The position numbers and the translations under genes were made by a program. Positions 52,117 to 61,219 of a DNA stretch of 64,000 bases are shown here, in pieces. Numbering within the stretch: position 1 is the stretch's first letter; every line of letters begins with the position of its first letter. Location of the stretch: positions 196,835 through 260,834 of the forward strand of contig JAHAYX010000001.1 of NCBI GenBank assembly GCA_018384365.1, read 5' to 3'. The notes beneath the pieces were generated by a model, which worked only from the letters and a program-made list of their open reading frames with translations, was not told the DNA's origin and made no database searches. Origin of the DNA: Clostridiaceae bacterium (GTDB lineage: Bacteria > Bacillota > Clostridia > Oscillospirales > QAMX01).

Positions 52117-52776
52117 TCATTTTTTCTCCGTCAGGCGGATACGCGGCAGATTCCAGCGGAATACCGTCGCGCAAATCCGGATTGCAATGATCAGAAAAAC
52201 GCCCGCCAGCGTCGCCGCCGTATTATTGCCAAACAAACGCAGAATTCCCCAATATGCCACACAGCCCACGAGCGACGCCACGCCGTAAACGTGCTTTTGA
52301 AACACAAACGGCACTTCCTTCGAGCAGATATCGCGAATAATACCGCCGCCGATCCCTGTTGTCATGCCAAGGAAGACGCACAGGAACGGGTTCCCACCAT
52401 AGCCCTGCGCAACGGCGATCTGCGAGCCGGCAATGGAAAATGTGGCAAGTCCGATGGCATCAAACACATTATTGATGCTTTCCAGCGGCGTTTTAAAGCG
52501 TGTATAGTGCGCGCGATAGCTCCAGACGACGATAAACACCGCCAGCGCAGAGAAAAACGCAATGGCAAGATACTCATAATTGTAAAAGGCGCGCGGCGGG
52601 AATACGCCAAGCAGAATATCACGCATGGTACCGCCGCCCAGCGCCGTCACAATGCCAAGAAACAGCACACCAAACAGGTCCAGGCGGCGCTCAATCGCAA
52701 TCAGTGCGCCGGACACCGCAAATGCAATTGTTCCGACGATTTCTGTCACATTGAAAATGGCGATTGTGATTTCCAT
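52117..52776 (-). CDS. TRIC cation channel family protein
   Basis: The 219-residue membrane protein has seven hydrophobic segments with the internal repeat typical of bacterial TRIC (UPF0126/YvgT-like): GIVTALGGGTMRDIL and GMTTGIGGGIIRDIC. These trimeric channels conduct K+ or Na+. AGGA lies seven bases before ATG 52776. Confidence 0.9.
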   Translation of the reverse strand: MEITIAIFNVTEIVGTIAFAVSGALIAIERRLDLFGVLFLGIVTALGGGTMRDILLGVFPPRAFYNYEYLAIAFFSALAVFIVVWSYRAHYTRFKTPLESINNVFDAIGLATFSIAGSQIAVAQGYGGNPFLCVFLGMTTGIGGGIIRDICSKEVPFVFQKHVYGVASLVGCVAYWGILRLFGNNTAATLAGVFLIIAIRICATVFRWNLPRIRLTEKK

Positions 52777-52813
52777 AAGCCGTTCCTCACTCTGTCAGGA
52801 TTGTTTCTTTTTT

Positions 52814-52842
52814 ATCATAGCAAACGCCGGGAAGGAAAGCAA
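52814..52842 (-). promoter_or_regulatory. promoter of TRIC gene
   Basis: Minus strand TTGCTT (52842-52837) and TATGAT (52819-52814), 17-base spacer. Confidence 0.65.
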
Positions 52843-52859
52843 GTTCCATCTATCGACTG

Positions 52860-53729
52860 TCAAAAGAAGCGGAGCTGTTCTGCTTCGCAGCGGCTTTCAA
52901 ACCGGTGCAGGTAGGCAAAATTCTCCTCCACGCTGCTCATCATACCGTTTTTCCGGCATATGTCGTAGAAAATCGGCATCAGCCGCGCATGGTTGTCGCT
53001 GCGGATTTCATACCGGCTGCCATATTTCTGCCGGTAGCGCTCCGACAGACCGGGGAAGTGCCGGTCCAGCTGCGCGTAAAAATATTCCCGGTTGCCGTCA
53101 CGCAGCGTCAGGCCGATTCCAAAGCAAAGAACGCCGCGCACCCGCGCCCGCACGCAGTAATCCAGAAGTCCGCGCAGGTTTTCCTCCGTATCGTTGAGAA
53201 AGGGCAGCAGCGGCGAAATCCACACCACCGTAGGGATGCCCGCCTCGCGCATCGCCTCCAGCACGGCAAAGCGCTCGCTCGTCACGGAGACATTCGGCTC
53301 GATCAGGCGGCAGAGATCGTCGTCATAGGTCGTCAGCGTGATTTCCACAACGCACTTCGCACGCTCATTGATGCGGCGCAGCAAATCCAGATCCTCCAAA
53401 ATCCGCGCAGACTTCGTCTGAATCGCCACGCCAAAGCCATAACGCTCGATCAGTTCCAGGCTCCGGCGGGTATGGCGCAAGGTAGTCTCCGCGTGCAGGT
53501 AGGGGTCCGTCATCGCGCCGGTCGATATCATGCAGGGCGCACGTTTCCGGCGCAGTGCATCCTCCAGCAGGGTAAGCGCATTGGATTTCACTTCGATATC
53601 CTCAAAAGCGTGGTCCATTTGATAGCAGTGGCTGCGCGAATCACAATAAATACAGCCGTGCGTACAGCCGCGATAGAGGTTCATCCCATTTTCCGCAGAT
53701 AAGATTCCCTTCACTTCCTTGAAATGCAT
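52860..53729 (-). CDS. SPL-type radical SAM protein
   Basis: The 289-residue protein has the radical SAM cluster motif CTHGCIYCD (about 22-30) and the spore photoproduct lyase-like pattern: MNLYRGCTHG, then GAMTDPYLHAE and ITLTTYDDDL. It belongs to the Rv2578c/SPL-family group rather than true SplB (lacking the conserved C-terminal Cys-Tyr-Tyr region, as far as I can see). The reaction is unknown; DNA or nucleotide repair is a guess. GGAGG is about nine bases before ATG 53729. Confidence 0.85.
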   Translation of the reverse strand: MHFKEVKGILSAENGMNLYRGCTHGCIYCDSRSHCYQMDHAFEDIEVKSNALTLLEDALRRKRAPCMISTGAMTDPYLHAETTLRHTRRSLELIERYGFGVAIQTKSARILEDLDLLRRINERAKCVVEITLTTYDDDLCRLIEPNVSVTSERFAVLEAMREAGIPTVVWISPLLPFLNDTEENLRGLLDYCVRARVRGVLCFGIGLTLRDGNREYFYAQLDRHFPGLSERYRQKYGSRYEIRSDNHARLMPIFYDICRKNGMMSSVEENFAYLHRFESRCEAEQLRFF

Positions 53730-53774
53730 CGTGCGCGCCCTCCTCCCTGTTTTCCGCCGCGGCGGTGATGATGG

Positions 53775-53810
53775 AAAAAGCCCCGTACCCGAAAATTTCC
53801 GGGCACGGGG
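53775..53810 (-). terminator. terminator after clpE
   Basis: An 11-bp stem with one mismatch (53781-53791 with 53800-53810) followed on the minus strand by T5. Confidence 0.88.
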
Positions 53811-53824
53811 TGCAGGTAATCACG

Positions 53825-56131
53825 TTATGCCAGTTCCACCGTAACTGCGCCATCCCGGACAGAGAGCGCGATTTCATGGATATCGCGGTCGTAAGCCTCG
53901 ATCAGCCTGGCCGCGGCCACATCCTCGATCTCCTTCTGGATGGTGCGGCGCAGATTGCGCGCGCCATATTTAATGGAATAGGATTTATCCGACACATAAG
54001 TGACCAGCGCATCGTCCCAGGTGAGCCGCACACCGCGGGAGGCAAGCGAATCACGCAGTTCGTTCAGGAAAATCACCGCGATATCGCGGAAATGCTCCGG
54101 ACTCAGATGGTCGAACGGGACGATTTCGTCAATGCGGTTGATAAATTCCGGACGCATGATCTCGGAAAGCGCCTTCAACGCCTTTTCGCGTCCCTGCTCC
54201 GCCACGGTGCGGCCAAAGCCCATCGCATTGTCGGTGCGTTCGGAGCCCGCATTGGAGGTCATGATAATGATGGTGTTCTCGAAATTCACGGTGCGGCCAT
54301 GCGCATCGGTGATGCGGCCATCGTCCAGAATTTGCAGCAGAATATTGAGAACATCCGGATGTGCCTTTTCAATCTCGTCAAACAGAATCACGCAGTAAGG
54401 ACGGCGACGGATACGCTCCGTCAGCTGGCCCGCCTCATCATAGCCGACATATCCGGGAGGCGCGCCGATAATGCGCGACACGGAGTGTTTCTCCATGAAT
54501 TCGGACATATCCAGACGAATCAGCGCCTCCGGCGCATCGAACATATCCTGCGCGAGCTGCTTCACCAGCTCCGTCTTACCGACGCCGGTTGGGCCCGTGA
54601 AGATGAAGGACACCGGTTTCCGCTTCGCCGCAAGCCCGACACGATTGCGCAGAATTGCTGCCACCACCGTGTCAATTGCGCCATCCTGTCCCTTGATGCG
54701 GGCTCGCAGACGCTCCGCCATACCGGAAAGGCGAGCATATTCTGCCTCCGCAACGCGCGAGGCCGGGATATGCGTCCACAGTTCGATCACGCGCGCAAGG
54801 TCCGGAAGCGTAAGCTCCGGCACCGGGGCATTGTCTATCTCCGTCAGACGCTGGCGGATCTGCAATTCACGGCTGCGCAGTTCCGCCAGACGCGCATACG
54901 CGTCGATAGAGGAATCGGACATCAGCGCCTCGCGCTCCGTGCTGTTGGTCTGGAGCTCGGCGTTCAGCGTTTCGCGCTCCACCAGTGCTTCGTTGCGCAG
55001 ATTCAGGCCCGAACAGGCCTCGTCAATAAGGTCAATGGCCTTGTCCGGCAGGAAACGGTCGTAAATGTAACGTTCGGAGAGTTCCACAGCCAGCGTTGTC
55101 ATCTCGTCAGAGATTTTCACGCAGTGGAACTTCTCGTAATAGGGACGGATACCGCGCAGAATCTCCACCGTGTCCGCCTTGGAAGGTTCGTTGACAATCA
55201 CCGGCTGGAAGCGGCGCTCCAAAGCCGCGTCCTTTTCGATATGCTTGCGGTATTCCGCAAACGTCGTCGCGCCGATCACCTGAATCTCGCCGCGCGACAG
55301 CGCCGGCTTCAAAATATTTGCTGCGTTCATGGCGCCCTCGGCATCGCCCGCAGCCATCAGGTTATGCACCTCGTCAATCACCAGAATGATGTTGCCGAGC
55401 TTCTTGATTTCCTCGATCAATCCCTTGATACGGCTCTCAAACTGGCCGCGGAACTGCGTTCCGGCCACCAGCGCCGTCAGGTCCAGCAGATAAATCTCCC
55501 GATCCAGCAGCTTTGCCGGCACCTGGCGGTTCACGATCCGCACCGCAAGGCCCTCCGCAACGGCCGTTTTACCAACGCCCGGCTCGCCGATCAGGCAGGG
55601 ATTGTTCTTCTGGCGGCGGTTTAAAATCTGAATCATGCGCTGGATCTCCTGCTCACGGCCGATCACGCGGTCCAGCTTTCCTTCGCGCGCCTGACCCGTC
55701 AGGTGCGTGCAGTACATATCCAGATACTTTCGCTTCGGCTCACGGCGGCCGCCGCGCGGCGGCTGGGGCGGCGGATTGCGGTCGCCCTGTGCGCCCTGTC
55801 CAAAAATATTCTGAATGAACGGGAAAGACGCCGTGCCGCCGGCATTCTGATCATTCTCGTTCTCGTCGTCCTCGTTTCCGGCCGGAACCATATCCACGGC
55901 TTCGCCGCTTTCATCAAGAGGCAGGCCCGCCTGCTCCGTCATCGCTTCTATGTTATCAAGATCGTCGTCCGTAATGCCCATGTTGTCCATCACGTCCTGC
56001 ACCTGACGAATGCCAAGCTGACGTGCACATTTCAGGCACAGACCGTCGTTCACGACCTCGCCATTCTCAATTTTCGTTAAAAATACCACCGCGATGTTCT
56101 TCTTGCACCGCGAACAAAGCTTCATCTTCAT
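53825..56131 (-). CDS. clpE: ATP-dependent Clp protease ATP-binding subunit ClpE
   Basis: The 768-residue Hsp100 protein begins with a C4 zinc finger (CSRCKK at 6 and CLKCAR at 32), the mark of ClpE rather than ClpC. An acidic/Asn linker and a Pro/Arg segment precede AAA domain 1 (Walker A GEPGVGKT), a middle domain, and AAA domain 2 (Walker A GPTGVGKT; Walker B ILFDEIEK). It unfolds substrates for ClpP. Usually clpE follows a ctsR site; no CtsR repeat was found here, and it sits in an operon with pgsA (4-base overlap). Confidence 0.92.
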   Translation of the reverse strand: MKMKLCSRCKKNIAVVFLTKIENGEVVNDGLCLKCARQLGIRQVQDVMDNMGITDDDLDNIEAMTEQAGLPLDESGEAVDMVPAGNEDDENENDQNAGGTASFPFIQNIFGQGAQGDRNPPPQPPRGGRREPKRKYLDMYCTHLTGQAREGKLDRVIGREQEIQRMIQILNRRQKNNPCLIGEPGVGKTAVAEGLAVRIVNRQVPAKLLDREIYLLDLTALVAGTQFRGQFESRIKGLIEEIKKLGNIILVIDEVHNLMAAGDAEGAMNAANILKPALSRGEIQVIGATTFAEYRKHIEKDAALERRFQPVIVNEPSKADTVEILRGIRPYYEKFHCVKISDEMTTLAVELSERYIYDRFLPDKAIDLIDEACSGLNLRNEALVERETLNAELQTNSTEREALMSDSSIDAYARLAELRSRELQIRQRLTEIDNAPVPELTLPDLARVIELWTHIPASRVAEAEYARLSGMAERLRARIKGQDGAIDTVVAAILRNRVGLAAKRKPVSFIFTGPTGVGKTELVKQLAQDMFDAPEALIRLDMSEFMEKHSVSRIIGAPPGYVGYDEAGQLTERIRRRPYCVILFDEIEKAHPDVLNILLQILDDGRITDAHGRTVNFENTIIIMTSNAGSERTDNAMGFGRTVAEQGREKALKALSEIMRPEFINRIDEIVPFDHLSPEHFRDIAVIFLNELRDSLASRGVRLTWDDALVTYVSDKSYSIKYGARNLRRTIQKEIEDVAAARLIEAYDRDIHEIALSVRDGAVTVELA

Positions 56132-56670
56132 TTTTTTCCTTCCTTGTGTTCACGCAGTAGCTTCACTGCCCGCACGGTATACACCGCGAGGGCCAGAAGC
56201 TCGATCAAAAGTGCCACGCACCACAGTACAAGCGACACCTGAGGGGGGATATGGAGCATAATCAGCAAAAAAGTCAGCGCACAGATATACCCCTCCGCAC
56301 ATTTTCCGAACCAGTTCGACGACGGTACATCGCGCATTTTCTTCAACAGCACCGCGCCGCCCGAAAGCATGATCAATTCCTTCGCCAAAAGCACCAAAAT
56401 GATCCACAGCGGGATATCTCCACGAATCGTCAGGCAGACAACTGCCGCCGCCTTCATCAGTTTATCAGCTAAGGGGTCGAGAATTCGCCCGAGTTTTGTG
56501 ATCAGATTATATTTTCTCGCGATATATCCATCAGCCACATCCGTCAAAAATGCAACCAGAAAAATTGCCGCAGCAATGTATCCGGAATTCGGATTTGCCG
56601 AAAAAAATACCGTTACAAACACCGGAACCAGCAAAAGCCGGATCAGGGACAACAAATTCGGGACATTCAT
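56128..56670 (-). CDS. pgsA: CDP-diacylglycerol-glycerol-3-phosphate 3-phosphatidyltransferase
   Basis: The 180-residue membrane enzyme makes phosphatidylglycerol-phosphate. The CDP-alcohol motif is complete: DVADGYIAR, then GRILDPLAD (D..DG..AR....G...D...D). MNVPNLLSLIRLLLVPVF is the usual start; AGGTGG precedes ATG 56670. The longer upstream frame crosses the promoter. It overlaps clpE by four bases, an uncommon pairing. Confidence 0.94.
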   Translation of the reverse strand: MNVPNLLSLIRLLLVPVFVTVFFSANPNSGYIAAAIFLVAFLTDVADGYIARKYNLITKLGRILDPLADKLMKAAAVVCLTIRGDIPLWIILVLLAKELIMLSGGAVLLKKMRDVPSSNWFGKCAEGYICALTFLLIMLHIPPQVSLVLWCVALLIELLALAVYTVRAVKLLREHKEGKK

Positions 56671-56704
56671 TTTCCACCTCAAGCCGCACAAAATATACAG
56701 TTCA

Positions 56705-56733
56705 ATTATACACCCAGAAAAATCGTTTGTCAC
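56705..56733 (-). promoter_or_regulatory. promoter of pgsA-clpE
   Basis: Minus strand GTGACA (56733-56728) and TATAAT (56710-56705), 17-base spacer. Confidence 0.7.
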
Positions 56734-56809
56734 GAACAAATTGTGAACAACAAAAACCTTTCGCCGCTTTTCACGCGCCGCGTGCGCGATTTCCACGGCA
56801 AAAACATAC

Positions 56810-56837
56810 AAAAAGGCTCCCGGAAAACCGGGAGCCT
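56810..56837 (-). terminator. terminator after S-layer gene
   Basis: A perfect 10-bp stem (56814-56823 with 56828-56837), AAAA loop, T5 on the minus strand. Confidence 0.92.
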
Positions 56838-56893
56838 TTCTGAAACTCAGATTTCTTGCAAAACCCAAGTCAATCGAATCAAGGAAGATTCAA

Positions 56894-59800
56894 TTAGTCG
56901 CAGTACACGAAGTTGTAACCAGCGTCGGAGTAATCAACCCAGAACTTGCAGTGTTCTGCAGCAATGTGCTTTGCAAATGCTTCGCTGGAGATGAAGTTGC
57001 CGTCCTCATCCATGAAGAAGGTCTTTTCGAGATCGATCTTCACGGTGTAGGTGATGCCCAGCTTGCCGTAGATGGTAACAGTACCGTCAGCAGCGTAGCC
57101 GATGCCATACTCGTCACCAGCCTCATCGTTCCAGATCTCATAGATGTTGGAAACCTTCTCGAAGCTGCGGATGGAGCCATCCTCGTTCAGAACGAGGTAG
57201 ACAACATCGCCGTACTCGAAGTTCACGCCATACGGAACAGTGATGTCCTCGGTCTTGCCATTCGGCAGGATCACCTTATTGGTGCGGCCGGTGACAGTCC
57301 AGGAGCCAATGTCATTGCCCCAGATTACGTACTTGGAGTTCTCGACAGCCCAGCCCATCGGCAGGACATCGTTCGCAGAAACGGTGACCTTAGCAGCCTT
57401 GACGTAGATCTGGCCATTGGAGTTGGCGAAGATCATCTCGTCCGGTACATAGAAGGTGCCATTCGGAGCGCGGAAGGACCAGTCATCGTTCATGCCGCCT
57501 TCACCGAAGGAAGCACGGTTGAACTCATCGAAGTTGTAAGCTCTCCACTGATAGATCGGACCATTTTCGCCGAAGTTGTACGGGTAGGTGCCCCATGCAA
57601 ACACAACGCCCTTGGAGGTGTTGAGAGCAACAGCGCGGTCATAGATGAAGTCCTCGTCAGTGTCGATAGCGCGAATGATAGCTTCGATGCTTTCAGCGAT
57701 AGTCTCAGCATCAGCAGCGCCAACGCTGAAGATAGCGCCGGTCTTCACATCGTAGAATGCCTTTGCTTCAGCATCATACTCGACTTCCCAGTCTTTGCCG
57801 TCAGCGGTGAAGTAAACAGTAGCATTATCAGCTGTCAGATCGCCGTAGTTCTGCATGTACCAGGTGCCGTAAGCCTTGAAGATCTGGAGGTTGGTGGTAT
57901 CAAAGTCAGCAGCGATGGAAACGCCAACAGTCTTGGCGGACTGGCCATCAGCAACCTTGTAAGCAACCCACTCAGTCAGTGCCTCACCGGCAGCCAGCTT
58001 CTTGGCAGCAGCCTTGAAGTAGCCTTCATAAGTAGCCTTGGTGAAGATGACAGGCTTCAGGGTGTAAGCAGCAGCCTTGTCCGCGTCGGACAGGTTAGCA
58101 TACTCAGCATCAGCAGCGGTGATGTAAGTGCCGTTCTTGGAGTTCCAGTAGTACTGAGTACCAGTGGTGTGCTCGGTAACGATCATGTAAACGTTCTTGC
58201 TGTCGAACGGGAGGTTCGGAGCATAAACGCCATCGGTCTCGACGTTGGCAACCCAAGCGTAAACAGCGTCAACTGCCGGGCTGGCTTCGAACTTGCTGGT
58301 CTCGTTGACCGTAACAACGCTCTGGTTGTTGCCATCGATGTAAGCATAAGCTTCGTGGCTGTTGATGTAGCCCGGGGTGAAGAGCTCAACGGTGTCATCG
58401 CCGTAAGCGTTGACATAGAAGAGTTCATACATGTAAGCAAACTGCGTCCAAACACTGTTGTCAACCCAGTTAGCGAAAACCTTCGCATCGGTGTGGTTGA
58501 CTTTTGCTACGTAAGCATACAGGGAAGTGTTGTCCTCGGTGAGGAACTGGACATACTGCATGCCCTTGTAGGTGGAGGTGCCGACAAGGCCCATGGACAG
58601 GACATAATTGCCAGCAAAGTAAGTCTCATCGCAAACATCGGCCAGCATGATGTACTTGCCGTTTTCGATGGTGAACTTATACTGAACGGAAGAAGCGGTG
58701 AAGCTCAGCTCGCCGATCAGACCGACGACAGCCTGAGTAGCGTCAACAAGACCAGTGATGTTCTTGTTCGCGTCAACAGCCCAGTACTCGCCCGGGACAT
58801 AGGTGTTGCCGTCAGACAGGGTGTAGGCGCCGGTGATGCTGTTGTAAGCAACAACATTCGCAACGACCTCAGTGGTCTTCATGGTAGCAAGAGTCAGCTT
58901 CTCAATGAAGATGTACTCATACTTGCCATCGCCATCGTTATCGATGAGCTTGTAAGCAGCGCTGTTACGGACGCCGTAAGCAGCTGCGAAAGCAGCGAAA
59001 GCGTCAGCAGCTTTGTTCGCGACGACTGCGCCGTTTACATAAGCAACACAGTTGTCATCGAGCAGGTTGAGCAGGTAAGTGCCCTTATCAGCAGGATTCG
59101 TAGTGTTCAGCTTGCCATCATCGACAATGCCGGTGACAGTTGCATAATAAGCATTCTGATCTTCCTCATAGGCAGCATACAGAACCTTATAGCCGTTCAC
59201 TTCGGTGGTCTTAGCAACATACAGGGTGTACTTCTGGCCGATCTCATCGACGGTCGGAGCCTCTTCAATGCTGAGGAGGTCAGTGATGAAGTACTTCACG
59301 TTGCCGGAGATTTCATCCTTGAATGCGAAGACAGAGTACGGCGTGGAGCCGAGCTTGTCAGCGCCGAGCAGGATAGCGCCGTTGATGATCTCGAGATCGA
59401 AGATCTTCTCAGCGAGGGTGACCTTGGTGCCAACTTCGTAGCAGTCAAGGACATTCGCGACCATAACGATCATGTCGCCGCGGGACAGGTCGGTACCAAA
59501 GAGATCCTTGGAAGCAACGCCGTCATCGAGGCCGAGCTCAATAGCGTACTTGCGGGAAACGAGTTCCCAATTCTCGGAACCGATTTCATAGCCAACAAGG
59601 CGGGACAGCATGGTAGCTGCCTGAACGCCGGTGACATTGTCTTCCGGTCCGAAGTTGCCATTGCCGTAACCGGCGATGACGCCCTTGATGTATGCCCAGT
59701 TCACATACGGGACATACCATTTGCCTGCCTCAACATCGTCAAAGTACGGGCAGTCGGTGCTGTAAGTAGAAACATACTTCTCTTCAGCATCGCCGGTGTA

Positions 59801-60037
59801 CAGACGATAGAGGATGGCAGCCAGCTCACCACGGGTGAGCGTGTCAGTCGGATTGACGCTGTCGCCATCACCCTTGATAACGCCGAGAGCGTACAGGAGC
59901 TTGAGGGAATCAAGCTGCTCTGCGGTAAGCTCTTCAACATCATCATAGGGGAGGACAGTTTCAATCGCACCCGCGAACATGGTCAGGGACAGAGCCAGGA
60001 CCAGAACGAGGGCGAGAACCTTTTTGAGGTTGCTCAT
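56894..60037 (-). CDS. S-layer-homology domain surface protein
   Basis: The 1047-residue protein has a signal peptide (MSNLKKVLALVLVLALS, cleavage near AGA), two SLH domains (about 28-78 and 90-145), a weaker third SLH-like segment (DLSRGDMIVMVANVLDC, about 190) and a long acidic, Tyr/Asn/Gly-rich beta-type region with no known enzyme motif. SLH domains bind pyruvylated cell-wall polymer, so this is a candidate main surface-layer protein. Base composition (A/T-richer) and very regular codon choice differ from its neighbours, suggesting high expression. GGAGG precedes ATG 60037. Confidence 0.9.
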   Translation of the reverse strand: MSNLKKVLALVLVLALSLTMFAGAIETVLPYDDVEELTAEQLDSLKLLYALGVIKGDGDSVNPTDTLTRGELAAILYRLYTGDAEEKYVSTYSTDCPYFDDVEAGKWYVPYVNWAYIKGVIAGYGNGNFGPEDNVTGVQAATMLSRLVGYEIGSENWELVSRKYAIELGLDDGVASKDLFGTDLSRGDMIVMVANVLDCYEVGTKVTLAEKIFDLEIINGAILLGADKLGSTPYSVFAFKDEISGNVKYFITDLLSIEEAPTVDEIGQKYTLYVAKTTEVNGYKVLYAAYEEDQNAYYATVTGIVDDGKLNTTNPADKGTYLLNLLDDNCVAYVNGAVVANKAADAFAAFAAAYGVRNSAAYKLIDNDGDGKYEYIFIEKLTLATMKTTEVVANVVAYNSITGAYTLSDGNTYVPGEYWAVDANKNITGLVDATQAVVGLIGELSFTASSVQYKFTIENGKYIMLADVCDETYFAGNYVLSMGLVGTSTYKGMQYVQFLTEDNTSLYAYVAKVNHTDAKVFANWVDNSVWTQFAYMYELFYVNAYGDDTVELFTPGYINSHEAYAYIDGNNQSVVTVNETSKFEASPAVDAVYAWVANVETDGVYAPNLPFDSKNVYMIVTEHTTGTQYYWNSKNGTYITAADAEYANLSDADKAAAYTLKPVIFTKATYEGYFKAAAKKLAAGEALTEWVAYKVADGQSAKTVGVSIAADFDTTNLQIFKAYGTWYMQNYGDLTADNATVYFTADGKDWEVEYDAEAKAFYDVKTGAIFSVGAADAETIAESIEAIIRAIDTDEDFIYDRAVALNTSKGVVFAWGTYPYNFGENGPIYQWRAYNFDEFNRASFGEGGMNDDWSFRAPNGTFYVPDEMIFANSNGQIYVKAAKVTVSANDVLPMGWAVENSKYVIWGNDIGSWTVTGRTNKVILPNGKTEDITVPYGVNFEYGDVVYLVLNEDGSIRSFEKVSNIYEIWNDEAGDEYGIGYAADGTVTIYGKLGITYTVKIDLEKTFFMDEDGNFISSEAFAKHIAAEHCKFWVDYSDAGYNFVYCD

Positions 60038-60067
60038 GGTTGAATCCTCCTTGAAAAATGTTTTCCT

Positions 60068-60102
60068 AAGGGCAATCCTCACGTTTGCACATGGGAGCCC
60101 TT
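60068..60102 (-). promoter_or_regulatory. 5' leader hairpin of S-layer mRNA
   Basis: AAGGGC (60073-60068 complement) and GCCCTT at the other end enclose a structured loop in the 70-base leader. Such 5' hairpins can stabilise abundant mRNAs. Confidence 0.4.
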
Positions 60103-60111
60103 GGCATATAC

Positions 60112-60140
60112 AATATAATCTACTCCCCGGCAATAGTCAA
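60112..60140 (-). promoter_or_regulatory. promoter of S-layer gene
   Basis: Minus strand TTGACT (60140-60135) and TATATT (60117-60112), 17-base spacer. Direct repeats lie immediately upstream. Confidence 0.8.
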
Positions 60141-60154
60141 GGCATCGGCGGCAG

Positions 60155-60208
60155 GTGTAACGCAACTGTAACAAAACTTGCCTTCTCTGTAACAAACGCT
60201 GTAACAAA
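60155..60208 (-). repeat. phased direct repeats upstream of S-layer promoter
   Basis: On the plus strand CTGTAACAAA occurs exactly at 60166-60175, 60187-60196 and 60199-60208, with a degenerate copy GTGTAACGCA at 60155-60164. Steps are 11, 21 and 12 bases, i.e. about one or two helical turns, so all copies face the same side of the DNA. Confidence 0.8.
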
Positions 60209-60210
60209 AG

Positions 60211-60239
60211 AAAAAGACCGCTTTTCAGGCGGTCTTTTT
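60211..60239. terminator. terminator after mscS
   Basis: GACCGC/GCGGTC stem extended by A5/T5 on both sides (60211-60221 with 60229-60239), usable in both directions. Confidence 0.88.
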
Positions 60240-60252
60240 CGGTTGCGGCGAA

Positions 60253-61071
60253 TTACTGTGCTTCCTTTTGCGCGTCAAAATGCACGTCAAGCTGCGGAAA
60301 CGGGATGGAGATGCCCGCCCGGTCGAAGGCCACCTTCACGATTTCGTTCATGGCCATCAGCAGCGGCAAATAGTCCTCTCCGCGGCACCAGACGCGCAGC
60401 GTATACTCCAAAGCACTGTCTGCCTGGCGCGACATCCACACCACGGGCGCCGGATCGTCCAGCACCAGCTCGCAGGAGGCAGCAGCCTCGTGCAGCGCGC
60501 GTTTGACCGTCTCCAGGTCCGAGTCATAGGCCACGCCGAAGGTGAAATCCGCACGGCGGGTGGCCTCGGCGGAGCAGTTTGTGATGGCGGCGTTCGTCAG
60601 GCTGCCGTTTGGCAGGGTAATCTGGCGGTTATCCGCCGTCATGATCACGGTATAGAACACGGTAATGCTCCGGACAATGCCTGTACCATCCGCCGTTTCA
60701 ACGAAATCGCCGACACGGAAGGGTTTGAAGAAGAGAATCATGATGCCGCCCGCCAGGTTGGACAGCGCGCCCTGCAAAGCAAGGCCGACAGCGACGCCGG
60801 CCGAGGCCAGAACCGTGACAAACGAGGTTGCGGGAATGCCGAGCGTCAGCGCGGCGGAAACAATCACCAGAACGCGCAGCGTGATGGAAATCAGGCTGTT
60901 CAGGAAGGAGCGCAGGCTGTCGTCCAGACGGGAAAAGCGCTCGTTCTTTTTCAGCCAGGCGCACAGCATATTCGTCAGCTTCAATCCGACGAACAAAATC
61001 ACCGCCGCATAAATTATTTTCAGTCCGGCGGTCGTCAGGTGACCCCAAAGGGTCGAAAAGAATTCTTCCAC
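60253..61071 (-). CDS. mscS: small-conductance mechanosensitive channel (MscS family)
   Basis: The 272-residue protein has three membrane segments and the pore helix pattern TSFVTVLASAGVAVGLALQGALSNLAGGIMI (Gly/Ala-rich TM3), then the beta domain FRVGDFVETADGTGIV and LPNGSL. It releases solutes on hypo-osmotic shock. The start is GTG 61071, eight bases after GGGAG. Confidence 0.93.
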   Translation of the reverse strand: MEEFFSTLWGHLTTAGLKIIYAAVILFVGLKLTNMLCAWLKKNERFSRLDDSLRSFLNSLISITLRVLVIVSAALTLGIPATSFVTVLASAGVAVGLALQGALSNLAGGIMILFFKPFRVGDFVETADGTGIVRSITVFYTVIMTADNRQITLPNGSLTNAAITNCSAEATRRADFTFGVAYDSDLETVKRALHEAAASCELVLDDPAPVVWMSRQADSALEYTLRVWCRGEDYLPLLMAMNEIVKVAFDRAGISIPFPQLDVHFDAQKEAQ

Positions 61072-61105
61072 GGTATTTTCTCCCTTTCATGTATCATGTT
61101 TTCCT

Positions 61106-61134
61106 ATCATACTATAAGTTCCCTGCGAATGCAA
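61106..61134 (-). promoter_or_regulatory. promoter of mscS
   Basis: Minus strand TTGCAT (61134-61129) and TATGAT (61111-61106), 17-base spacer. Confidence 0.7.
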
Positions 61135-61161
61135 CATCACAAACCTTCCCCTCCGGCAGAT

Positions 61162-61191
61162 TTGACACTCTATGGAAATCTATGTTATCAT
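61162..61191 (+). promoter_or_regulatory. promoter of MATE gene
   Basis: TTGACA (61162-61167) and TATCAT (61186-61191), 18-base spacer; divergent from mscS. Confidence 0.65.
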
Positions 61192-61219
61192 GAAGAAAAA
61201 GAAAAAAAGGGGATTTATC

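Noticed and set aside
52860..53729. True spore photoproduct lyase SplB
   Set aside because: The cluster motif and general pattern fit the wider SPL family, but length (289 residues) and the lack of the C-terminal catalytic Cys/Tyr region argue against SplB.
56951..60043. 1030-codon plus-strand open frame
   Set aside because: It is the mirror of the S-layer gene. It lacks a ribosome site and domain motifs and follows from codon bias of the true gene, which has signal peptide and SLH domains.
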